Source: an uncultured Clostridia bacterium (lineage in GTDB: Bacteria; Bacillota; Clostridia; UBA1381; UBA9506). Taken from it: a stretch of 57,794 bases of DNA. Positions 7,777 to 16,155 of this stretch are shown piece by piece (the stretch's first letter is position 1; each line of letters opens with the position of its first letter). Location of the stretch: positions 1 to 57,794 of the forward strand of contig CAKSBF010000013.1 in assembly GCA_934438075.1 (NCBI GenBank), read 5' to 3'. A program made the position numbers and the translations under genes. A model generated the notes under the pieces. The model saw only the letters and a program-made list of their open reading frames with translations. It had not been told where the DNA came from and ran no database searches.

Positions 7777-9273
7777 ATGAAAAAGATTGATATGAATTTA
7801 ATACCGGATACGGTGAATATGTCACCGGACTATTACTGCACATGGCAGACGCAGTTGTATACAACTTGTGACGGTAAACCCGCAAAACAAAGAGAAATAG
7901 TGAGTGAAAAGGGACTGTTTGGCAAAGAAAAACCATATGGATGGGCTGATTTCTATGAGCAATCACGTCGTGACTTGTTTATTGTTGCAGACGATGGCTG
8001 GGATGTTCCTATGGATGGTGACAGAGCGTATTACGGCAGCCTTTTGCTAAATAAAGAAAAGTTTCCCGAAGCGACAAAGGGAGCAAAAACAAATGCCGAG
8101 GCTTTAAAGAATATAACCGAGAGGATAAAAGAATTGGGCTGGAAAGGGTTTGGCCTTTGGGTATGTGCTCAGGAATCGGAAAAGAAGTTTTCGAAAAATA
8201 TAACGTCTGAGGAATATTGGAAAAAAGCAATACAGGAAGCACATGAAGCAGGAATATCTTATTGGAAAGTTGATTGGGGCGAAAAAATAAATGATGTTAA
8301 TTTCCGTAGAATGTTAACTGAAACAGGAAAAAAGTTTGCACCCAAGCTAATAATTGAACACGCAAAGGTTAGTGAGATAATTCCTAATGGGGATGTGTTC
8401 CGCACATATGACGTTCCGGCAATAATGTCTATACCTATGACTATGAAAAAACTGCACGAAATTTTAGCCGATAGGCAGATTGCAGAAACAGCTATGGGAC
8501 TGATTAACTGTGAAGATGAGGTATATATAGCAGCAGCGGGCGGTTTTACAATGGGAATTATGCGTCATCCGTACAGCGGTGCATTTATCGATGGCAGGGA
8601 GGATATGTCTTTCCCGACAGTTCATAGAAATTTGAAAACTAAGATGTATGAAGTGGTTCGCTCAGTTCGTTGGCATAGGATTGCCCCTGCTTTTGGTGTA
8701 GACGGGAATGTTAATATTGATGAGAGCGTTCTCACAGATTACTGGGAAATTGAAAACAAAAATGCAGAGATTGAATCATGGTGGCTTGAGCTTGATTTGC
8801 CTGAATTTAATCCATATGTGAACAATGATGTAATTACTATCTCTGCAACAAAACAGATTGCGCGAAGATGTAAAATGGCAGAAGTCATACCCGATAAAAA
8901 CGGAAATGTCCCATATGTTGTAACATCAAAGAATCCTAACGGTGCATTTTCTGTTTTGACATTGGGAAGAACATTGGGACGAGTTTATGAAATCCCTGAA
9001 TGCGATGTTACGATTAATGCGGAAGGTGCTGATATTATAGGTGTTTTCGGTGAATACGAGAAGCTTATAATTAAAACTGACTTAAATAATATCAAAGCAG
9101 TTTTTATGCAGGATTTAGCAGATGAAACGGCGTATGACATCACAGATGACACAATATTTGAGAATGAGAAAATCATTATTCCGGGACAGCTCATTCACAG
9201 AATCGGAACGATGGCACAGCCTGAGGGTGATACATCCGAACCAGGCGTAGTTGTGAAATTTATTACGGATTAA
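7777..9273 (+). CDS. GH36/GH27-like (melibiase clan) TIM-barrel glycosidase, substrate unknown
   Basis: The protein is 498 residues without a signal peptide, so it is probably cytoplasmic. Sequence hints of the alpha-galactosidase clan are VADDGWDVP (compare the DDGW motif of GH36), LNKEKFP, GFGLWVC, and YWKVDWGE, where the second Asp would be the nucleophile. The C-terminal 150 residues look like the beta-sandwich that caps this clan. The similarity is motif-level and the family could be unassigned. It starts 11 bases after the DUF1667 gene and is followed by a phosphoesterase, so it may be at the end of the same transcript. A substrate such as a glycosylated glycerol or polyol would fit the context but is inference only. 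Confidence 0.55.
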   Translation: MKKIDMNLIPDTVNMSPDYYCTWQTQLYTTCDGKPAKQREIVSEKGLFGKEKPYGWADFYEQSRRDLFIVADDGWDVPMDGDRAYYGSLLLNKEKFPEATKGAKTNAEALKNITERIKELGWKGFGLWVCAQESEKKFSKNITSEEYWKKAIQEAHEAGISYWKVDWGEKINDVNFRRMLTETGKKFAPKLIIEHAKVSEIIPNGDVFRTYDVPAIMSIPMTMKKLHEILADRQIAETAMGLINCEDEVYIAAAGGFTMGIMRHPYSGAFIDGREDMSFPTVHRNLKTKMYEVVRSVRWHRIAPAFGVDGNVNIDESVLTDYWEIENKNAEIESWWLELDLPEFNPYVNNDVITISATKQIARRCKMAEVIPDKNGNVPYVVTSKNPNGAFSVLTLGRTLGRVYEIPECDVTINAEGADIIGVFGEYEKLIIKTDLNNIKAVFMQDLADETAYDITDDTIFENEKIIIPGQLIHRIGTMAQPEGDTSEPGVVVKFITD

Positions 9274-9318
9274 TATTATAAGGTTAAATTGAATAAATAT
9301 AGGAGATGATATTTATAT

Positions 9319-10425
9319 ATGGAGAAGAAAGATGTTATTTTAAGAAACAGCCGCGCAGAACAATATTTGTGTGCAGCTAAGAAAAACTTTATTGAGGAAA
9401 ACGGAATACTGTCAGAGTCGCATTCCAAAACGGTTATATGTCATTTTTCTGATTTGCACGGAGACTGGAAAAGGTTTGAGAATATTCTTACCATGATTGA
9501 GTATTTCAAGCCGGATTTTGCAATACATACCGGTGACCTTGTCTGTTGGGACTCCAACGATGAGTGGGAGGAGTTTTTTAATCGGATAAATGAATGTGAT
9601 ATTCCCGTGTACAATTGTCTGGGTAATCATGATACATTTAGAGGAGAAGAGGTTCTGAAAAATGAGTATCTGCATGACCGATACATAAAACCGCTTAAAA
9701 ATATCAATACAACAGGGAAAGGATATTATTACACTGATTTTACGGAACAAAAAATACGTCTTATTGTGCTGAATGATTATGAAAACGATGCGGTTGAAAG
9801 GTATAATGACAGAACATATGAGCTTATGCAGGAACAATGCAGTTGGTTGGCAAAGGTGTTGAAAGACTGCGAGGAAAAGGAACTTGGCGTTATAATTGCA
9901 GCGCATGAAGCGGATGAAGCAGTTATTCCGGGAAGTAACGGTAAGGGATTTTGTCAGCGGGCCGAGCCTCACCCGTGGGGGGTGCCGATGCCAAACAACT
10001 GTTGTAATATTGCGGCGGATTTGGTAGATGCATTTCAAAACGGAAAGGTGCTTAAAAGGGAATATGTATGGGAAAAGAGCGGAAATAAAGTTAAAATTGA
10101 ATGTGAATTTACAAAAAAATCGGAATTCATATGTTGGATGAACGGTCATAGACATGGCGACTATATCGGTTATCTGCCCTCTTATCCCAATCAGCTTTCG
10201 TTGGGTATGACCTGTTCGGGTTGTTTCCCGGAGGGGTATCATAATATAGGAGACGAGATTTCCGATTTGCCGAGGATTCCCGATACAATATCGGAGGATG
10301 CGATTAACTTCTATGTTTTAGACCGAAAATCAAAAACTGTTTCCGTGGTAAGAATGGGAGCATATGTCAATGATTTGTTTGAAGAGCGACTTGCCGCAAA
10401 ATTCAGCTATGGAGTTAAAAACTAA
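9319..10425 (+). CDS. calcineurin-like metallophosphoesterase
   Basis: The protein is 368 residues with the dinuclear metal motifs in order: SDLHGD (Asp45, His47), HTGDL (Asp73), LGNHD (Asn103, His104), AAHEAD and NGHRHGD. No signal peptide is visible. The C-terminal 120 residues are not typical of the core fold and may recognise the substrate. It follows the barrel protein by 45 bases. Given the glycerophosphate cluster upstream, a phosphodiester or phosphomonoester substrate is plausible, but the sequence does not reveal which. Confidence 0.8.
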   Translation: MEKKDVILRNSRAEQYLCAAKKNFIEENGILSESHSKTVICHFSDLHGDWKRFENILTMIEYFKPDFAIHTGDLVCWDSNDEWEEFFNRINECDIPVYNCLGNHDTFRGEEVLKNEYLHDRYIKPLKNINTTGKGYYYTDFTEQKIRLIVLNDYENDAVERYNDRTYELMQEQCSWLAKVLKDCEEKELGVIIAAHEADEAVIPGSNGKGFCQRAEPHPWGVPMPNNCCNIAADLVDAFQNGKVLKREYVWEKSGNKVKIECEFTKKSEFICWMNGHRHGDYIGYLPSYPNQLSLGMTCSGCFPEGYHNIGDEISDLPRIPDTISEDAINFYVLDRKSKTVSVVRMGAYVNDLFEERLAAKFSYGVKN

Positions 10426-10542
10426 TTACTGTTTCGGCGTATAGATAAATCGTTACGGCAACGGTCAAGAAACACAGTGTTAAAATAGAAAACGGAAACG
10501 GGACAATAACAGAATTATGAGAAAGAAGGCGAGATATTAAAA

Positions 10543-11226
10543 ATGTATAATGTGCTTACTGAATATCATATCAATATGATATTCAGAATGCTGGTAAGCT
10601 GTCTGTGCGGTATGGCGATTGGCTTTGAAAGAAAAAACCGCGCAAAGGAGGCAGGTATCAGAACTCACTGCATTGTGGCTTGCGCCTCGGCAATGATGAT
10701 GATAATATCAAAATACGGCTTTGAGGACTTGATACAAGCATATACTTCAGCGGATGTAAGGCTTGATCCGTCGCGAATGGCACAGGGCATTGTGACGGGA
10801 GTAGGCTTTTTGGGCTCAGGAACAATATATGTTCAAAGAAGCAATATACGAGGTCTTACAACGGCTGCAGGACTTTGGGCAACGTGCGGAATAGGAATGG
10901 CGATAGGCGGCGGAATGTATGTGATAGGATTTTCGGCAACGCTTATCATTTTGGCAACACAGCTGATACTGCACAGCAGCGGTAAATTTATGGTGTCGCA
11001 TAAGAGTAAATACATAAAAATATACGGAATAGAAAAACCCGATTTTCAGCAGCGGACAACCGAGCTGTTAAGCACAATGCAGGTCAAGGTCAACGGGGTT
11101 TCCGTGTCAAGACATTCGGACGGTTTATATGATTATACGTTTTTTTGCGAAATGCCGGGAAACGTTATTGAGGAAAATATAATTAGGCAATTTCAGAATA
11201 AATGTACGATTGATAATACAAGATAA
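10543..11226 (+). CDS. MgtC/SapB-family membrane protein
   Basis: The protein is 227 residues. The N-terminal two-thirds have four to five hydrophobic helices and family signatures such as GMAIGFERKNR, AGIRTHCIVA, GVGFLGSGTI and GLTTAAGLW. The last 75 residues form a small soluble domain. Homologues are inner-membrane proteins connected with magnesium limitation or stress; the transport activity of the family is disputed. A GAAGGCGAG ribosome site precedes the start, and the 117-base gap from the phosphoesterase suggests its own promoter, which I could not pin down. Confidence 0.85.
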   Translation: MYNVLTEYHINMIFRMLVSCLCGMAIGFERKNRAKEAGIRTHCIVACASAMMMIISKYGFEDLIQAYTSADVRLDPSRMAQGIVTGVGFLGSGTIYVQRSNIRGLTTAAGLWATCGIGMAIGGGMYVIGFSATLIILATQLILHSSGKFMVSHKSKYIKIYGIEKPDFQQRTTELLSTMQVKVNGVSVSRHSDGLYDYTFFCEMPGNVIEENIIRQFQNKCTIDNTR

Positions 11227-11227
11227 T

Positions 11228-11250
11228 AGGCGATTGTAAAATTGCCTTTT
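11228..11250 (+). terminator. short hairpin with T run after the MgtC-like gene
   Basis: AGGCGAT pairs with ATTGCCT (one G-T pair) around a six-base loop, followed by TTTT. It starts two bases after the TAA stop. The stem is short, so the call is moderate. Confidence 0.45.
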
Positions 11251-11343
11251 CGAAAAGGCGGTGATGTTGTGTTTGTTAGTAAAATTATTGTGAATATGTT
11301 GCAGTAAGGACAAGTTTTGAAAATTATAATAGAGAATGATTGA

Positions 11344-12638
11344 TATGAGAGAAAGTTGTGTCTGCGGGAAAGCACATAAAACTTCCGTAAAAAAGGTTAT
11401 TTCAGAACCCCGTGCAATTGAAAAGATATCTGAAATCGTGGAAAATCGGGGGCGACGAAACCGTTTGTTATTGCGGATGTAAACACATATAAAGCGGCAG
11501 GTGAAAAGGTAGTAAGAATTTTAGATAAACACGGGATAAGTTACTCTAAATATGTATTTGATAACGGTGAAATTGAGCCTGACGAAAAGAGTGTAGGTTC
11601 GGCAGTGATGCACTATGATACGAAATGTGATTTGATCATTGCGGTAGGCCCCGGAGTTATAAACGATATAGGAAAGTTTCTAAGCAAACTTACCAAAACT
11701 TCCCATATTATTGTTGCGACCGCTCCGTCTATGGATGGATATGCTTCAGCAACATCATCTATGGCTATGGATGGGCTTAAAATTTCTTTACCCACCAAAT
11801 GTCCTGATGTAATAATCGGAGATACAGATGTTTTGAAGAACGCACCTATCAGAATGCTTCAAGCCGGAATTGGGGATATGCTTGCAAAGCACGTAAGTAT
11901 TTGCGAGTGGAGAATAGCACATTTGCTTATAGGTGAGTACTATTGTGAATATGTCGCCGATCTGGTGAGATCGGCACTGAAAAAATGCGTTGAAAATGCC
12001 TATGGGGTTTTAAAAAGAGAACCGGAAGCTTGTTAAGGCAGTGTTCGACGGATTGATTATAGGCGGAAGGGCTATGGAGTATGCTGGGATTTCAAGGCCG
12101 GCGTCCGGTGTGGAACACTATATTTCTCATGTTTGGGACATGAGGGGACTTGAATTCGGCACAAAAACGGATTTACATGGAATACAATGTGCCATAGTAA
12201 CCCTTGTTGCTACACCCATCTACGAATAGCTAACGAAGTATAAGCCGGATAGGAAAGTTGCTCTTGCATATGTGAAAAGTTTTGACGCAGAAAAATGGAA
12301 TGAGACGCTTGCAGAGTTTGTCGGTAAAGGTGTCGATGCTATGATAGCGCTTGAGAAAAAAGCAGAAGTATAGTATTGACAAGCATAAGGATCGACTAAA
12401 AAAAATCATTGAAAGTTGGAATGAAATTATAGAAATCATAAATGAGGAAGTTCCGTCAGGCAAGGAAATAGAAAAAATTCTGGACTCTATAGGAGCACCG
12501 AAAAGTTGTGATGAAATAGAGATTGATAAAGAAACATGTCAGATGACTTTCAAAACTTCAAAGGATATAAGGGATAAATACGTTTTATCACGTCTTTACT
12601 GGGATCTCGGAATAATTGACAGTGTGGAAATTTATTGA
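11344..12638 (+). pseudogene. decayed second araM (glycerol-1-phosphate dehydrogenase) copy
   Basis: The translation in pieces follows AraM from its N-terminus (MRESCVCGKAHKTSV) through VGPGVINDIGK, VATAPSMDGYAS and RPASGVEHYISH to the C-terminal helices. At least four lesions break it. A lost G in the G-run at 11448-11452 shifts the frame, and an extra T near 12031 shifts it again. A TAG at 12227-12229 replaces a probable Lys codon, and another shift sits near 12360. It is clearly diverged from the copy at the window start, so it is an older paralogue or an import. The presence of the full length shows it was once a working gene. Confidence 0.9.
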
Positions 12639-12937
12639 GTGGATTGAATATTGCAAAATATAATATTAAGAAGTGCACAACAGCGTGGATAAAAGCGACA
12701 CCAAAACATAGGCTTTTACTGATGTGAAAATTTGACGAGAAAAAGGTTGTAAATCTCGGTAATCTGTGGTATGCTTAAGTTATAAAGAAAATAAGGTGGG
12801 AAACGGGCGGATAATATCCGCCCCTACTTCACTCTTAACACTCCACATTACAAACAATTAATTTCTCATTTCTCATTATATATTAATTCGACTGTTTTAT
12901 AGAAGAAAATTATACTTTATATATTCATAACTACAGA
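12639..12937. other. non-coding stretch with a GC-rich inverted repeat
   Basis: I see no gene here. The notable element is a perfect hairpin at 12805-12823, where GGGCGGATA pairs with TATCCGCCC around one base. It is followed by an AT-rich tail carrying short TTTCTCAT direct repeats near 12855-12880. Such hairpin-plus-tail elements are often dispersed intergenic repeats in clostridial genomes, but no second copy is visible in this window. Confidence 0.4.
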
Positions 12938-12980
12938 GGGCATATCGCTAAAATGAGCGGTATGCCCTTGATTTATTTTT
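12938..12980 (+). terminator. strong hairpin upstream of the recombinase gene
   Basis: A 12-bp stem (GGGCATATCGCT with AGCGGTATGCCC, one G-T pair) encloses a six-base loop and is followed by TTGATTTATTTTT. It probably insulates the recombinase gene at 13051 from read-through. Confidence 0.6.
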
Positions 12981-13050
12981 GCAAGATTTTCATTCAAGTT
13001 GGAATTGCGGTTATAATAATAATATAAAAACCTTGAAAGGAAGTTTTGCA

Positions 13051-13890
13051 ATGAAAAATATTACAAATGAAATTGTAAAAAGATTTGAATTATATCTGTA
13101 TGAGGAAGAAAAGAGCGACAACACCATAGAGAAATATATGCGTGATATTCGATTTTTTCGTGAGTGGCTCGGCGGTAAATCTGTTAATAAATCCGTAGTG
13201 CTTGCGTATAAAAAGGAGCTTTGCGAGAAGTATCTGCCTGCGAGCGTAAATTCTATTTTATCATCATTAAATGCTTTGTTTATGTATATGAATTGGTACG
13301 ATTTAAAAGTTAAGACCTTAAAAATACAACGCCGGATATTTGCCGATAAAGAAAAAGAGCTGACAAAAGCCGAATACGAAAGGCTATTGACAGCAGCTAA
13401 AAACAAGAAAAATGAACGATTATATTATCTGATGCAGACCATAGGCAGTACGGGCCTCCGAATTTCGGAATTAAAATATGTAACTTGTGAAGCTGTAAAC
13501 ACAGGGCAAGCAATAATAAATTGCAAGGGCAAAATACGGCAAGCGTTTTTACCGAAACAGCTATGCAAAATGTTAAAAGCATATATAAAACAACAGCTTA
13601 TAAAAAGCGGTTCGGTGTTTATAACGAAAAGCGGTAAACCTCTTGACCGTAGCACAGTTTGGAAGATGCTGAAAGGCTTATGCGAAAGTGCCAATGTATC
13701 AAAGGATAAGGTATTCCCACATAACCTCCGACATCTTTTCGCTCGGACATTTTATTCCTTGCAGAAGGATATAGTAAGACTTGCCGATATTCTCGGTCAT
13801 TCCTCTGTAAATACTACCCGTATCTATACAATGGAAAGCGGCATAGAACATCAAAAGCAATTGCAAAAGCTCGGTTTACTGCGATGTTGA
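13051..13890 (+). CDS. tyrosine recombinase/integrase (XerC/D-like)
   Basis: I choose ATG 13051, preceded by GAAAGGAAG at good spacing, over a longer frame that begins in non-coding sequence; this gives 279 residues. Residues 1-90 are a SAM-like core-binding domain (SDNTIEKYMRDIRFF). The catalytic domain shows the conserved residues in order: Arg in STGLRISEL, HNLRH, the LGHSS His and the nucleophile Tyr in TRIYTM. Such small recombinases mobilise elements or flip DNA segments. The gene sits in a zone of recombinase debris and a related fragment follows within 50 bases, so it may have been one of a tandem pair. Confidence 0.88.
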   Translation: MKNITNEIVKRFELYLYEEEKSDNTIEKYMRDIRFFREWLGGKSVNKSVVLAYKKELCEKYLPASVNSILSSLNALFMYMNWYDLKVKTLKIQRRIFADKEKELTKAEYERLLTAAKNKKNERLYYLMQTIGSTGLRISELKYVTCEAVNTGQAIINCKGKIRQAFLPKQLCKMLKAYIKQQLIKSGSVFITKSGKPLDRSTVWKMLKGLCESANVSKDKVFPHNLRHLFARTFYSLQKDIVRLADILGHSSVNTTRIYTMESGIEHQKQLQKLGLLRC

Positions 13891-13936
13891 AAAGTTTTTG
13901 AAAAAATCTCACACCCCCCCTTGACAAACATCGTAT

Positions 13937-14137
13937 GAACTCAAGTTTATTACTGTAGAAGCTGTAAAAAGCAGACAAGCCAGAATAAACTGTAAGGGTA
14001 AAGTGAGAATGATTTGGCTTTCGGGAGAGCTTTGCAGAGTTCTTTTAATGTATATCAAAGAAAATAATATAAAAAGCGGCAGCGTGTTCCAAACAAGAAC
14101 AGGCAAGCCGCTGAATCGGTCAAATATTTGTGCTCAT
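13937..14137 (+). pseudogene. internal fragment of a second tyrosine recombinase
   Basis: About 67 codons starting at ELKFITVEAV align along their whole length with residues of the intact neighbour (ELKYVTCEAV), including INCKGK, KSGSVF and a TGKPLNRS segment. Both ends are missing: the catalytic HxxR, His and Tyr are absent. It differs enough from the neighbour to be from a distinct recombinase gene. The fragment runs into IS21 debris on the other strand. Confidence 0.75.
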
Positions 14138-14803
14138 GTTATAATAAGACCAGAATTTGAAAACCCAGTAATAGCAAGGGTTTGAAGGCTGGCCGTACAA
14201 GCTTGACAAGATTCTAATTTCATAAATTACATAAAAAATCGAATTTTTAGCTCTGATTGAGTACGGTACAAGACATTCTTCTACAGTTTGCAAATCTCTT
14301 GTTTCTGTGACACAAAGAAATTTTGTTCTTGAAAATCCGAGGATTAGCAAAAATACATTGAATTTTATTGTATCCCCGTCTTTGGTTTTGAATTTCATTG
14401 ATTCTTTCCAATCCACCTGAGCCTGAATACCGGGATTTGTTTCAAAACGGATAACTGCTTGCTTTTGTTTTTCGAGGTTAAGATTACGAACAAAGTCTTT
14501 TATCGTGGTATATGAACCAGTATATCCGTGATGCTTTATGAGGTAGTTACAGATAGCAATAGCAGGAGCACCGGTTTTTAATTTTTCTTCTATTATCAAT
14601 TCAAAACCATCGGTTTTTCTTGGTTTGCTTACTTTTGGTGGCGGGAGATTATTTTTTACAGCATTAATAGCTTTTGAAACTGTTCTGCGGTCACAACCAT
14701 ACTGACGAGCAAGTTTTGAACAGTTAATATTTACATTGGAATTGTCTTTAAGCATAAATTTCACCTTCTCATAAATGTCTTTTCTGTAATTCATTTTCAT
14801 CAC
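14120..14803 (-). pseudogene. IS21-family transposase IstA, C-terminally truncated
   Basis: Read on the minus strand, the first 170 or so residues are IstA: an N-terminal helix-turn-helix (LARQYGCDRRTVSKAI), the PRKTDGF linker and the start of the DDE core with QAQVDWKE. Homology stops near 14270 and the remaining frame is unrelated sequence up to the recombinase fragment. A full IstA is roughly 400-500 residues, so well over half is gone and no istB follows. It cannot transpose by itself. Confidence 0.8.
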
Positions 14804-14807
14804 TCCC

Positions 14808-14827
14808 GAATAGAGTATACTCTATTC
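14808..14827. promoter_or_regulatory. perfect 20-bp palindrome in the istA leader
   Basis: GAATAGAGTA is followed directly by its reverse complement TACTCTATTC, ending five bases above the istA start and overlapping its leader. This placement suggests an operator or a structured leader controlling transposase expression. Confidence 0.5.
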
Positions 14828-14845
14828 AAAAGTGACTTGCCAGAA

Positions 14846-14889
14846 TTGTACATTTTGAGTCGGCGATTTTGTACATTTTCATTTTAACA
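14846..14889 (-). repeat. IS21-type terminal repeats (left remnant)
   Basis: Two direct copies of TTGTACATTTT lie at 14846-14856 and 14869-14879. Read on the minus strand the element would begin with TGT at 14889, as IS21-family elements do. The same AAAATGTACAA core occurs near the TGT at 57519, marking the opposite end of a related copy. Confidence 0.6.
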
Positions 14890-15010
14890 TTTATACAACC
14901 ACAATAGTTCTTGTACGATCAGCAAGAAGCTGATTAATCATTATTTTTATCTTCGTCCTCAATCAAGTTATACCTCTATAGGTGTACTTTGTCAAGTTTT
15001 AAATATAATT

Positions 15011-15078
15011 CACAAAAAAAAATAAAAAATCAGTATTCGCACGAAAAATTATTGCGGCTATCCGCAAAAATTTTTCGT
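15011..15078 (-). terminator. rho-independent terminator of the SLOG-type gene
   Basis: Reading away from the gene on the minus strand, a 17-bp stem with one mismatch and a four-base loop (15041-15078) is followed by a GATTTTTTATTTTTTTT tract. It begins 17 bases after the TAA stop. Confidence 0.7.
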
Positions 15079-15095
15079 ATCATTCTTATAAATGA

Positions 15096-15623
15096 TTATA
15101 TTAACGTATTCGAACATAGATTTATTATATTTTTTCTTTTTTTAATCGCATAGTCATATGCAACTGCAGTTCCGCTTTTTGGTTGATAATCAAATAAATC
15201 CCGTCTGCTATTCTTCCGTCTGGGAGGCCTATAGTTTTCATCATAATAAATAACACAGTAGCTGCTATTATCAATCATCTTGCAATTACGTTCAACATAT
15301 GCCGCCTTGCCCGCATTAATCATCCGTTCCGGATAATATGTATGGTCGTACCTTTTCAAAAGATATGCCGTATAATCTTCGTCAATATAAGGAAACTCCG
15401 CCCTCACATAGATTCGTCTGATGTGTGGGTATTTCTTTTTAAGCTCCGTAACGACCGACAGAGCCAACTTATCAAACTGACTCTTGCTGCCAAATAAAAA
15501 AGTGTCAACTTTTTTCTCTGTAATTAAGCCCTCAACAATTTCTTTCAGACGATTAACCAAATCATCTGTAACATCTATCTTCCTGTGTCCAAAGAAACAA
15601 CAGGTGTGTTCTTTTGATTCCAA
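15096..15623 (-). CDS. SLOG-superfamily (DUF1273-like) nucleotide-binding-fold protein
   Basis: The protein has the FFGHRK motif at its start, then FLFGSKSQFDKLA and an SGTAVAYDYA segment near the end, all typical of the Rossmann-like SLOG/DUF1273 group common in Clostridia. I choose the TTG at 15623, because the GAGGTG that would be its ribosome site overlaps the upstream GTG at 15632; this gives 175 residues. Members are predicted to bind a nucleotide ligand and often sit near mobile or defence genes; the true function is unknown. It diverges from a ribbon-helix-helix gene across about 100 bases. Confidence 0.7.
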   Translation of the reverse strand: MESKEHTCCFFGHRKIDVTDDLVNRLKEIVEGLITEKKVDTFLFGSKSQFDKLALSVVTELKKKYPHIRRIYVRAEFPYIDEDYTAYLLKRYDHTYYPERMINAGKAAYVERNCKMIDNSSYCVIYYDENYRPPRRKNSRRDLFDYQPKSGTAVAYDYAIKKRKNIINLCSNTLI

Positions 15624-15727
15624 AACTATCACCTCATTTTATAGATATACCGTATATCTATTTATAACATTATATCACATAAAAACTATAAAATAAATAT
15701 ATAATATATTCATTTTGAGGTGATTTT

Positions 15728-15928
15728 ATGGCTATCAAAAGTGTATCTATAAGAATTGAGGAAGAAATGCTCGATAAAATCAGTTATGTAGCTGACTATG
15801 AAGGCCGTAGCGTTAACAGTCACGTATTAGTTCTGATTCGTGAAAACATCAAAAAGTTTGAAGAAGAACATGGCTCGATTGACGGCGATATAAACCCAGA
15901 TGTAAATGTAAAACCTACTCGTAAATAG
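15728..15928 (+). CDS. ribbon-helix-helix (Arc/TraY-like) DNA-binding protein
   Basis: This 66-residue protein starts with a beta strand (SVSIRIEEEML) followed by two helices around YEGRSVNSHVLVLIRENI, the RHH pattern of small repressors and antitoxins. A GAGGTG site precedes the ATG. The acidic tail (DGDINPDVN) is probably disordered. It faces away from the SLOG-type gene and could repress both across the shared intergenic region. No toxin-like partner is adjacent on its own strand. Confidence 0.75.
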   Translation: MAIKSVSIRIEEEMLDKISYVADYEGRSVNSHVLVLIRENIKKFEEEHGSIDGDINPDVNVKPTRK

Positions 15929-15934
15929 TAAAAC

Positions 15935-15970
15935 ACGGAGCCACTATTCGGTAGCTCCGTATTTTTTGTT
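15935..15970 (+). terminator. terminator after the RHH gene
   Basis: ACGGAGC pairs with GCTCCGT, with a further partial inner stem, and is followed by ATTTTTTGTT. It starts just after the TAG stop. Confidence 0.75.
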
Positions 15971-16076
15971 CAAATGTTTTTATGAGCTTGGAATATACCT
16001 CAGCAAAATTTTCACGGTCAATACGCTTTCTGCCTTTGAATTTTCCATTTGCTTTTGCAATATCAATTCCTTGCCT
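15965..16076 (-). pseudogene. C-terminal remnant of a serine recombinase (resolvase)
   Basis: On the minus strand one frame reads QGIDIAKANGKFKGRKR followed by ENFAEVYSKLIK. This is the junction between the catalytic domain and the helix-turn-helix of Tn3-type resolvases (typically EGI..AK..GKFKGR). It has no start, is preceded in frame by a stop and overlaps the RHH terminator at its far end, so it is a scar of a lost element. Confidence 0.65.
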
Positions 16077-16155
16077 TCAGCAGTCATTAATTAAACACAG
16101 AAATTCATTAATGTATGACATCTATCTTAAATCTATCATATCTTAAAGCCAGGCA

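Noticed and set aside
9412..10242. 276-codon minus-strand frame opposite the metallophosphoesterase
   Set aside because: It is the antisense shadow of a gene with complete catalytic motifs and has no credible start or domain.
12805..12890. CRISPR-like or MITE repeat array
   Set aside because: There is one hairpin and some short AT-rich repetition, but no regularly spaced repeats and no second copy in the window.
12979..13050. Longer start for the tyrosine recombinase
   Set aside because: The extension is read from AT-rich leader next to a terminator; ATG 13051 has a good ribosome site and begins at the usual core-binding domain.
15096..15928. Toxin-antitoxin pair formed by the SLOG-type and RHH genes
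   Set aside because: The genes are divergent rather than in one operon and the SLOG-type protein has no known toxin motif.
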